DNA of 64,000 nt, from contig ONNV01000013.1 in NCBI GenBank assembly GCA_900319225.1, positions 53,249 through 117,248 on the forward strand. The letters are read 5' to 3'. Made by a program: the position numbers and the translations under genes. The notes under the pieces were generated by a model. It was given only the letters and a program-made list of their open reading frames with translations. It made no database searches and was not told the DNA's origin. Origin of the DNA: an uncultured Prevotellaceae bacterium. GTDB lineage: Bacteria > Bacteroidota > Bacteroidia > Bacteroidales > Bacteroidaceae. This document shows, piece after piece, positions 27,583 to 34,718 of the stretch; the first letter of the stretch is position 1; each line of letters opens with the position of its first letter.

Positions 27583-28986
27583 ATGCTTTTTGATAAGGAG
27601 ACATACGTTCAGAGACGCGCCACGCTAAGGGAAAAGGTTGGCAGCGGACTCATCATACTGCTTGGTAACAACAACGCGCCGTGCAACTATCCGGCCAACG
27701 CATATACGTTCCGTCAGGACAGCTCGTTCCTCTATTTCACCGGTCAGGACCGCGAATCACTTGCTTTTGTTCTGGACTGTGACAGTGGCCGCGAGTGGCT
27801 TTTGGGTGACGACATCGATATAGAAGACATCATCTGGACCGGATTCGTGCCCTCCGTTGCGGACCTTGCAGCTGATTGCGGAATATCCGGCAGCGCCCCC
27901 TACGGAAAATTGAAGGAATTAGTGGCCGATGCCCGCAAACAGGGCCGTCAGGTTCATTTCCTGCCGCCCTACCGCCATGACCATATGATCCTTCTGGCCG
28001 ATATGCTGGGAATCCATCCTTTGTCTACCCGCGATGCTGCATCCCTACCGCTCATCAAGGCCGTTGTGGATATGCGCTCCGTCAAGTCTGATGCCGAGAT
28101 TGCAGAGATTGAGCGAGCCATGACCATCGGCTATCAGATGCACACCGCTGCAATGAAGGCGTGTCGACCCGATGTAACTGAGAAGTCCATCGAGGGCATC
28201 ATGGAAGGCATCGCCATGGGTCAGGGCGCCAAGGTATCATTCAGCAGCATAGTATCCATGCACGGTGAGATATTCCACGGCAACCCGTCATTGACTCCCC
28301 TTGAGCCCGGCCGCCTGCTGCTGGTAGATGCCGGTGCAGAGACCGTGAACAACTACTGCAGCGACAACACCCGCACCATGCCCGTAAGCGGACGGTTCAC
28401 CACCATGCAGCGTGACATCTACTCAATCGTTGAGGCCTGCCATGACCTTGTAATAGAAAAGGCCCGCCCCGGCATGAAATGGCTGGATATGCACCTGGAT
28501 GTCTGTCGCCTAATGACTTCAAAGCTCATAGATCTGGGCCTTATGAAAGGCAATGTTGAAGACGCCGTCCAGGCCGGAGCCCATGCCATGTTCCTCCAGC
28601 ACGGCCTTGGCCACATGATGGGAATGGACGTCCACGACATGGAAGGCCTGGGCCAGATCTACGTAGGCTTTGATGATGAAGTAAGTCCCTCAACTCAGTT
28701 TGGAACCAACTGTCTAAGATGCGGCCGCCGCCTCCAGCCCGGTTTCGTCCTAACCGACGAGCCCGGAATCTACTTCATCCCCGCCCTAATCGACAAATGG
28801 AAATCCGAGAAAATGCATATGGATTTCCTGAACTACGAAACAATAGAAAAATACCGCGACTTTGGAGGAATCCGAATAGAAGACGACATCCTAATCACCC
28901 CCACCGGCTGCAGAGTCCTGGGTGCCGACATCATACCCTACCACCCATCAGATTTAGAGGATTACATGTCCAATACCAGCCATTAA
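27583..28986 (+). CDS. Xaa-Pro aminopeptidase (M24B)
   Basis: The 467-residue protein has the aminopeptidase P N-terminal domain (about 1-160) and the pita-bread M24 domain. Metal-binding regions are in order: LLLVDAGAE and CSDNTRTMP near 246-268, HGLGHMMGMDVHD near 342-354, DEPGIYF and RIEDDILIT near the C-terminus. It removes N-terminal residues preceding proline and is cytoplasmic (no signal peptide). The stop codon lies inside a family C hairpin that may terminate the transcript. Confidence 0.93.
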   Translation: MLFDKETYVQRRATLREKVGSGLIILLGNNNAPCNYPANAYTFRQDSSFLYFTGQDRESLAFVLDCDSGREWLLGDDIDIEDIIWTGFVPSVADLAADCGISGSAPYGKLKELVADARKQGRQVHFLPPYRHDHMILLADMLGIHPLSTRDAASLPLIKAVVDMRSVKSDAEIAEIERAMTIGYQMHTAAMKACRPDVTEKSIEGIMEGIAMGQGAKVSFSSIVSMHGEIFHGNPSLTPLEPGRLLLVDAGAETVNNYCSDNTRTMPVSGRFTTMQRDIYSIVEACHDLVIEKARPGMKWLDMHLDVCRLMTSKLIDLGLMKGNVEDAVQAGAHAMFLQHGLGHMMGMDVHDMEGLGQIYVGFDDEVSPSTQFGTNCLRCGRRLQPGFVLTDEPGIYFIPALIDKWKSEKMHMDFLNYETIEKYRDFGGIRIEDDILITPTGCRVLGADIIPYHPSDLEDYMSNTSH

Positions 28987-29001
28987 AATGGCTGGCTACC
29001 C
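28970..29001 (-). repeat. Hairpin repeat family C, copy 1
   Basis: The stem ccagccatt / aatggctgg (28976-28995), followed by ctaccc and preceded by ccaata, is the reverse complement of copies 2 and 3 beyond feoAB. It contains the aminopeptidase stop codon. Confidence 0.7.
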
Positions 29002-29080
29002 ATAACATGTGCCTTTAGGTACATGATAAGGGTATTACCTTTACTTATTAATAGGTATTGATTGGTTGGGGAGTTAGCTG

Positions 29081-29088
29081 TAATTTTG
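29081..29088 (+). promoter_or_regulatory. -7 box for feoAB
   Basis: TAATTTTG matches TAnnTTTG. TTGG words lie about 17-19 bp upstream. The start codon is 19 nt downstream. A direct Fur box is not obvious. Confidence 0.55.
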
Positions 29089-29107
29089 CAAGCAAAATTA
29101 GCCAGCT

Positions 29108-31501
29108 ATGACATTACGTGAACTAAAGATAGGTGAAAGTGCGGTTGTTACCGCAGTTGGTGGCCAGGGTGCCCTGCGCCAGCATTTCCTGGACATGGGA
29201 CTGCTGCCCGGCGTTGAGGTGAAGTTGCTCAAGTTTGCCCCGATGGGCGATCCCATGGAGCTTCTGGTTCGCGGATATACCTTGTCTTTGCGTCTTGAAG
29301 AAGCCGCACTGATTGAGGTGAAAAAGGAGCCAAAGGGGACGGTTCTTTTTGGCCCCATTTCAGAAAAGGAGCCAAACGGAACCGTCCCCTTTGGCCCCTC
29401 CGATGATTTTGGCTATAATCTTTCGCTACACGAGCATAACTCGCATCCGGGTTTGGGTGAAGCTGGCAAGTATCATGACGCTACGCACGAATCACCCCTC
29501 CCCAAGGGTTCTGTGCTGCGATTCGCACTTGCGGGCCAGCAAAACTGCGGCAAGACAACGCTGTTCAACCAGCTTACAGGCTCAAATCAGCATGTAGGTA
29601 ATTTCCCGGGCGTGACAGTGGACCGCAAAGACGGCCAGATAAAGGGACATCCCGATACTCTGGTTACTGACCTGCCGGGCATCTACTCACTCTCCCCTTA
29701 TACTCAGGAGGAGACTGTGTCACGTCAGTTTATCATTGAGCAGAAACCCAACTGCATCATCAATATAGTTGATGCTACAAACATCGAGCGTAACCTCTAC
29801 CTGACTGTCCAGCTGATGGAGCTGGGCGTGCCGATGGTTCTGGCCCTGAATATGATGGATGAGCTGACGGGTAACGGAGGCTCGGTCCGCGTCAATGAGA
29901 TGGAGCGCATCCTGGGCATCCCTGTGGTTCCCATATCGGCCGCAAAGGGTGAGGGTATCAAGGAACTGGTGGAGCATGCCATACACGTGGCTGAGTATCA
30001 GGAGGTTCCTGCCCGTACCGATTTCTGTACCAAGGATGATCACGGCGGCGCTGTTCACCGCTGCCTGCACAGCATAATGCATCTGGTTGAGGACCATACC
30101 GAGCGTGCGGGCATTCCGGGCCGATTCGCAGCCGGCAAGCTGGCCGAGGGCGATACTCAGGTGCTTGAGGCTCTTCAGCTCACCCAGAATGAGAAAGAGA
30201 CCATGGAACATATAATCCTGCAGATGGAGGATGAGCGTGGCATGGACCGCGCGGCCGCCATTGCCGATATGCGGTTCTCATTCATTGAACGTCTCTGCAA
30301 CCAGACTGTCATAAAGCCTCAGAAAAGCCGTGAGTATATCCGCAGCCGCCGTATTGACCGCGTTCTTACGGGCCGCTGGACTGCAATCCCGATATTCCTG
30401 ATTGTGATGTGCCTTGTAATATGGCTATCAATCGATGTGCTGGGCGCACCCTTGCAGGACTGGCTTGACCAGCTGATTCAGGGCCTGGCAGGCATCTGCG
30501 TAGCCGGTATGGAGAAGGCCGATATTTCACCGGCAATCATATCGCTTGTGGAGGATGGCATTTTTGGCGGCGTGGGTAGCGTGCTGAGCTTTGTGCCTAT
30601 CATCATAATCCTGTTCTTCTTCCTTAGTCTGATTGAGGACAGCGGTTATATGGCTCGTATCGCTTTTGTGACCGATAAGCTATTGCGTAAGCTGGGTCTT
30701 TCGGGACGTTCTATCGTGCCTTTGCTCATCGGCTTTGGATGTTCTGTTCCGGCTGTGATGGCTACCAGGACGTTGCCATCGGCCCGTGACCGTAAGCTGA
30801 CGATACTGCTTACGCCGTTCATGAGCTGCAGCGCCAAGATTCCTATTTACGGATTCTTTACCAATGCTTTCTTCCCTGGTAAGGGCGGTCTGATTCTGGC
30901 TGGTCTGTACCTGCTCTCTATTCTGGTGGGTATTATTGTGGCTCTGGTTACTAAGCTGTTCCGCAAGAACTACGTGGCTGCGCCGTTTGTGATGGAGCTG
31001 CCTAATTACCGCATGCCGGGACTTAAGAACGTGAGCCATCTGCTTTGGGACAAGACCAAGGACTTCTGCCAGCGTGCTTTCACTGTGATTTTTGTGGCTA
31101 CGATCGTGATCTGGCTGTTGCAGACGTTTGATTTCAGGTTCAACATGGTGGAGAACGGCGAGGGCTCGATGATGGCTTGGGTGGCTGGCGTTTTGGAGCC
31201 TCTGTTCCGTCCTCTGGGCCTGGGTGACTGGCGGATCGTAACGTCGTTTGTTAGCGGATTCCTGGCTAAGGAGAGCGTGGTGGCTACGATGGAGGTTCTG
31301 GGCGTGACAGAGTCTCTGACCGTAATCACCGCCGTTCCGATGCTTATTTTCAGCCTGCTTTATACTCCTTGCGTGGCTGCTATCAGTAGCGTGCGCCGGG
31401 AGCTTGGTGACAAGTGGGCAATCTATGTCGTTGTATTCCAGTGCGTGATTGCATGGGTGGTAGCTTGGTTTGGTTATCTCATTGCTCAGGCTGTATTATG
31501 A
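29108..31501 (+). CDS. feoB: FeoA-FeoB fusion, ferrous iron transporter with in-frame repeat insertion
   Basis: The 797-residue protein imports Fe2+ across the inner membrane. Residues 1-72 are a FeoA/SH3-like domain (GQGALRQHFLDMGLLPG). The FeoB G domain starts near 138, with GQQNCGKT at 143-150, then DLPGIYSLSP and NMMD. The C-terminal half has the two Gate motifs and about 8-10 membrane segments (PLLIGFGCSVPAVMATRTL). FeoA-FeoB fusions are usual in Bacteroidales. Odd: residues 73-96 (EPKGTVLFGPIS, then x, then KEPN, then x, then TVPFGP) are a translated family A palindrome in the linker. The stop overlaps the next start (ATGA). Confidence 0.95.
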   Translation: MTLRELKIGESAVVTAVGGQGALRQHFLDMGLLPGVEVKLLKFAPMGDPMELLVRGYTLSLRLEEAALIEVKKEPKGTVLFGPISEKEPNGTVPFGPSDDFGYNLSLHEHNSHPGLGEAGKYHDATHESPLPKGSVLRFALAGQQNCGKTTLFNQLTGSNQHVGNFPGVTVDRKDGQIKGHPDTLVTDLPGIYSLSPYTQEETVSRQFIIEQKPNCIINIVDATNIERNLYLTVQLMELGVPMVLALNMMDELTGNGGSVRVNEMERILGIPVVPISAAKGEGIKELVEHAIHVAEYQEVPARTDFCTKDDHGGAVHRCLHSIMHLVEDHTERAGIPGRFAAGKLAEGDTQVLEALQLTQNEKETMEHIILQMEDERGMDRAAAIADMRFSFIERLCNQTVIKPQKSREYIRSRRIDRVLTGRWTAIPIFLIVMCLVIWLSIDVLGAPLQDWLDQLIQGLAGICVAGMEKADISPAIISLVEDGIFGGVGSVLSFVPIIIILFFFLSLIEDSGYMARIAFVTDKLLRKLGLSGRSIVPLLIGFGCSVPAVMATRTLPSARDRKLTILLTPFMSCSAKIPIYGFFTNAFFPGKGGLILAGLYLLSILVGIIVALVTKLFRKNYVAAPFVMELPNYRMPGLKNVSHLLWDKTKDFCQRAFTVIFVATIVIWLLQTFDFRFNMVENGEGSMMAWVAGVLEPLFRPLGLGDWRIVTSFVSGFLAKESVVATMEVLGVTESLTVITAVPMLIFSLLYTPCVAAISSVRRELGDKWAIYVVVFQCVIAWVVAWFGYLIAQAVL
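29326..29398. repeat. Palindromic repeat family A inside feoAB, in frame
   Basis: A 73-bp unit: arm ggagccaaaggggacggttc...ggcccc, short spacer, arm ggagcc...gaaccgtcccctttggcccc. It is open in the feoAB frame and encodes 24 residues. The same unit, in the same orientation and frame, interrupts manC. Confidence 0.92.
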
Positions 31502-31641
31502 ACGCTGCAACAATCATATCAATCATCGCTATAGCAGCACTTGTCACGCTTGCTGTTATTTCATCTATCCGCAAAAGAAAGAGCCGATCATCCTGTTGCG
31601 GCTGCTCCATGCGGGACTGCTGCAATAAGGAGAAGTGTTGA
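31498..31641 (+). CDS. FeoB-associated Cys-rich membrane peptide
   Basis: The 47-residue peptide starts at the ATG overlapping the feoAB stop (ATGA). One membrane segment (about residues 4-23) is followed by a basic stretch (RKRKSR) and a Cys-rich tail with CCGC and CC. This is the layout of the FeoB-associated Cys-rich membrane proteins, which are thought to help FeoB oligomerise or handle iron, a role similar to FeoC. Confidence 0.85.
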   Translation: MNAATIISIIAIAALVTLAVISSIRKRKSRSSCCGCSMRDCCNKEKC

Positions 31642-31647
31642 TTTTAA

Positions 31648-31696
31648 CCAATGCCGTAGGTATTGGATTGGGGTAGCCAGCTATTTAAATGGCTGG
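31648..31696 (+). repeat. Hairpin repeat family C, copy 2
   Basis: The leader ccaatgccgtaggtattgga is followed by ggggtagccagc and the stem ccagctattt / aaatggctgg. It lies 6 nt after the Cys-rich peptide gene and may terminate the feo operon. Confidence 0.75.
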
Positions 31697-31727
31697 ATTT
31701 TTACGTTTTAACTATTAAAAAATTTTT

Positions 31728-31776
31728 CCAATGCCGTAGGTATTGGATAAGGGTAGCCAGCCGTTTCAACGGCTGG
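31728..31776 (+). repeat. Hairpin repeat family C, copy 3
   Basis: The same leader (ccaatgccgtaggtattgga) and gggtagccagc are followed by the stem ccagccgtt / aacggctgg. The stem differs from copy 2 at paired positions. Confidence 0.75.
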
Positions 31777-31812
31777 TGGGCGGGAGCAAAGAATTGTAAA
31801 TTTTAGCAGTAC

Positions 31813-32187
31813 CTATTCAATACCTTTCTGCCTGATGCGGTATCGGTTAATACGTGTACCCGCTTCGATGCGCAGGAATGAGAATCGCATTGTATCAGCC
31901 GGATTGGCCTTGGCATAGACCCTGATGGTATCGCCCAGAACACCACGCTGCCTGGAAATTGAGCACCAATCCTGGCCCGATTCCAGACTGGCCCTCCACT
32001 CATCGGCATAAACAAGTCTGTCAACTACCATCGATACGGTATCGGCCGCACTGCTCATTACCCTGAGTCTTGTAGAATCTGTTACTATTGTCAGCCCCTC
32101 TTCTATCAGCACTTCACTCTTGTTACAGCTCAATGCAGCACCCAGCATGATAAATATTGCCAACACGGCGAACAAACCTTTTCTCAT
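31813..32187 (-). CDS. Small BACON-like domain lipoprotein
   Basis: The 124-residue protein has a lipoprotein signal (residues 1-21, ending GAALSC). A single all-beta domain follows, with the pattern DEWRASLESGQDWCSI near 66-81 and ending in YRIRQKG. The W-x-x-I/L and final I-x-Q-x-G phrases resemble BACON (Bacteroidota carbohydrate-binding-like) domains, but it carries only one. Function unknown; surface-exposed lipoprotein is likely. It is convergent with the feo operon. Confidence 0.65.
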   Translation of the reverse strand: MRKGLFAVLAIFIMLGAALSCNKSEVLIEEGLTIVTDSTRLRVMSSAADTVSMVVDRLVYADEWRASLESGQDWCSISRQRGVLGDTIRVYAKANPADTMRFSFLRIEAGTRINRYRIRQKGIE

Positions 32188-32475
32188 AACAGCATTAATT
32201 AGTTAACGCAAACTTAGTAAACAAAATTGACTGTTTTAGCAGTTTTATGTAGAATTTTCAAAGTCCTCTTTTTAAACCGCCCTTATCTTTGCCACATCTA
32301 GATCTATTTCGATATCTAGGATTCCGGTAGGTATCGGATCAGCATCTATCCATAAGTCTCCCTGTCTGCGAAGATAGGGTTTCTTGTTTTCTATGTGAAT
32401 TAGTGTGAAAAGATGTGCTTCTTATCAATTCTTGTATATCTTTGCCCAGGTTTTTGAGAAACATAACACTTTAAT
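32188..32475. other. Upstream region of adk
   Basis: No gene is seen in these 288 bp. A segment near 32317-32342 (attccggtaggtatcggatc) resembles the leader of the family C repeats and could be a fourth, degenerate copy. A consensus -7 box for adk lies at 32437. Confidence 0.4.
32437..32444 (+). promoter_or_regulatory. -7 box for the adk-cupin gene
   Basis: TATCTTTG matches TAnnTTTG, 31 nt before the start codon. Confidence 0.6.
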
Positions 32476-33459
32476 ATGAAATACTATATCTTATTTGGCC
32501 CTCCCGGGGCAGGAAAAGGCACACAGGCTGGTGCCATATCACAGAAGTATAACCTTAAGCACATAAGCACCGGTGAGCTGCTGCGTGCCGAGATTGCCGC
32601 CGGCACAGAGCTTGGCAAGCAGGCCAAGGACCTTATCGATGCCGGTAACCTTGTCCCCGACAGCGTAGTTGAGGGCATGATTGAGAGCACATTCAACAAC
32701 AACAAGGACGTAGCCGGATTCCTCCTGGACGGATTCCCCCGCACACTTGGTCAGGCTGCCGACCTTGATGAGATGCTCGCCCGCCGCGGTGAGAAGGTGA
32801 ACGCCGTAATCTCAATCATGATCAAGGATGAGACCATCAAGCAGCGCATCCAGCACCGCGCCGAGATTGAGGGCCGTGCCGATGACGCCAATGAGGAGAC
32901 CATCAATAACCGCATCAAAACCTACCACAAGCAGACTGAGCCCCTTATCACCTACTACAAGAACGCCGGCAAGTACCACGAGGTAGACGGCGAGTGCGGT
33001 GATATAGAGGCCGTACGTAAGGAGATGTTCCGCGTGTTCAAGGGCATCGACCATAAGTTCCTGGAGCGTCAGGTTGTACTTGATGATTCACTTCTGGATA
33101 AGGTACAGATGCTGGCCCAGGAGTCACCACGTCTGCGCATGAACTATGACCTGCGCAACAGTGAGGACGACCAGTCACAGCGTATGCTCAACGTAATGCT
33201 CCCCGGCACCAAGACGGCCATCCACAAGCACAACCTCTCTAGCGAGACAGTCATGCTTATGCGTGGTAAGATGGATACCGTATTCTACAATGACAAAGGC
33301 GTTGAGATGCAGCGCATCCATATGGGCGGTGACACCGGCGTGTTCGGCGTTAACATCCCCAAAGGCCAGTGGCACACATTTGAGGTAGCTGAGCTCTCAA
33401 TCATCTTCATGGCTCAGGATGGACCCTGGAGCCCACTGGCAAAAGAGAACATGCTCTAA
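32476..33459 (+). CDS. adk: Adenylate kinase fused to a C-terminal WbuC-type cupin
   Basis: Residues 1-190 are a complete short-lid adenylate kinase (AMP + ATP to 2 ADP). The P-loop GPPGAGKGT is at 8-16, and DGFPRT near 85-90 holds the lid/AMP contact Arg. Residues 195-327 are a second domain matching the WbuC cupin family: SPRLRMNYDLRNSEDD near 216-231, AIHKH near 249-253 and the second cupin box with WHTFEV near 300-305. The same SPRLRMNY signature occurs in the free-standing cupin at 60.3 kb. Bacterial Adk is normally 185-220 residues, so a 327-residue fusion is unusual. No frameshift or internal stop is seen at the junction. The gene stops 4 nt before a family A palindrome. Confidence 0.93.
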   Translation: MKYYILFGPPGAGKGTQAGAISQKYNLKHISTGELLRAEIAAGTELGKQAKDLIDAGNLVPDSVVEGMIESTFNNNKDVAGFLLDGFPRTLGQAADLDEMLARRGEKVNAVISIMIKDETIKQRIQHRAEIEGRADDANEETINNRIKTYHKQTEPLITYYKNAGKYHEVDGECGDIEAVRKEMFRVFKGIDHKFLERQVVLDDSLLDKVQMLAQESPRLRMNYDLRNSEDDQSQRMLNVMLPGTKTAIHKHNLSSETVMLMRGKMDTVFYNDKGVEMQRIHMGGDTGVFGVNIPKGQWHTFEVAELSIIFMAQDGPWSPLAKENML

Positions 33460-33463
33460 GCAA

Positions 33464-33590
33464 GGAGCCAAAGGGGACGGTTCTATTTGGCCCCCTTTTA
33501 TATAAGTCAAAAAAAGAACAGCGGCGTAAAAATGCGTCGCTGTTTCTATTTAACAAAAGGGGGCCAAATAGAACCGTCCCTTTTGGCTCC
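33464..33590. repeat. Palindromic repeat family A between convergent adk and wzz, with nested hairpin
   Basis: The arms ggagccaaaggggacggttc... and ...gaaccgtcccttttggctcc are 58 bp apart. A second hairpin (agcggcg / cgtcgct) lies inside, extended by aaagaaca / tgtttct. It begins 4 nt after the adk stop and ends 5 nt before the wzz stop, so it probably terminates both transcripts. Confidence 0.9.
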
Positions 33591-33595
33591 TTTTT

Positions 33596-34717
33596 TTATT
33601 CATTGCTTGCAAACATTTCTTTGACCTTAGGCCAGTAGTTCCGTCCCAGAACAATTCCGCAGCCTAGAACGCCCCCAAAGAACGTCCAAACGATCAGAGT
33701 CTTGGCGCGGCTGTTAGCAGCCTGAATAGGAACAGTCACAGGCTGAACAACGGTAAACACCGGAGTATCCTTCTTAACCTGCATCTTAGCCTGCTCCAGC
33801 TGCTTGGAAAGCTCGCTGTAGATAGAGTTAGAGATATTGTACTTATTCTGGATACGCACACGCTCCATATCGTCATGCGTGGTAGCCATATTCTGTGCGC
33901 GGTCATTGGCCCTTGCCAACTGATCCTGATAAGACTCAGTCTCCCTCTTGATCTCATTATATCGGGCCTGGATATACTCTAGCTCGCTCTGAGACTTCTC
34001 AATACGGAATCGGGTAATCTCCTCCTGCAGCAGCTGCTGAGCCTTCATAGCCAGCTCCGCCGTCTGTATCGGCTCAGAACCCTTCACGTTAAGGGTAATG
34101 TAACCCTCCTTCTTGTCAACGGCCAGAGATACGCTCTCACCTATCGCCTTAAGGATCTTCTCCTCCTTCTTGGTAACCACAAGCGGCTTGGGAGTGTTAT
34201 CGGCACTACCGCCACCGGGCAGGACAACATCGGGTTTCTCCTTACGCAGGGCACCCAGAATTACGCCCGGCAGACCAATCGTATACTTCTTGATGGTGCC
34301 GAATACCGTAGGCTTAAGAATCTCAGTGTAATAGGTATACATGCAAACCGCGGTATCCACATCCTGATAATGCACCGGAGTATACATAAGCTCCTTGCGG
34401 AAAGGCACGCTGCTTACAATCTGCGGGTAAATAAGCGGTGACAGATCAGTAGCATTGCTCGCTGTACCCAGGTCAAAACCGGCAAGAGATGCCAGGCTGC
34501 TCAGTGATGAGTTTGACTTGGAGTTTATCTGAGGCACCATAACGGTACTTACAGCGTATGAACGCTTCATTGTGAGCGCAGCAATCAGACCCAGCACAAT
34601 GAATGAGCATGTCCATATGATGATGGTCTTGCGGCCATCCCACAGCTGTTTTACCAGCGCCATTATATCTATGCCCTCCTCTTCGTCAAAGGGCATGTTG
34701 TTCATATTCTCCTGCAT
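33596..34717 (-). CDS. Wzz/GumC-type polysaccharide co-polymerase
   Basis: The 373-residue protein has the Wzz layout. A first membrane segment lies at about 34-53 (IIIWTCSFIVLGLIAALTM), then a periplasmic region with a long coiled coil (about 215-300). A second membrane segment near 340-358 is preceded by a Pro-rich stretch (VVQPVTVPIQAANSRAK). It sets chain length of exported polysaccharide with the outer-membrane Wza-type protein, whose gene is directly upstream (1-nt gap). No tyrosine-kinase domain is attached. It is the last gene of the capsule operon. Confidence 0.9.
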   Translation of the reverse strand: MQENMNNMPFDEEEGIDIMALVKQLWDGRKTIIIWTCSFIVLGLIAALTMKRSYAVSTVMVPQINSKSNSSLSSLASLAGFDLGTASNATDLSPLIYPQIVSSVPFRKELMYTPVHYQDVDTAVCMYTYYTEILKPTVFGTIKKYTIGLPGVILGALRKEKPDVVLPGGGSADNTPKPLVVTKKEEKILKAIGESVSLAVDKKEGYITLNVKGSEPIQTAELAMKAQQLLQEEITRFRIEKSQSELEYIQARYNEIKRETESYQDQLARANDRAQNMATTHDDMERVRIQNKYNISNSIYSELSKQLEQAKMQVKKDTPVFTVVQPVTVPIQAANSRAKTLIVWTFFGGVLGCGIVLGRNYWPKVKEMFASNE

Positions 34718-34718
34718 A

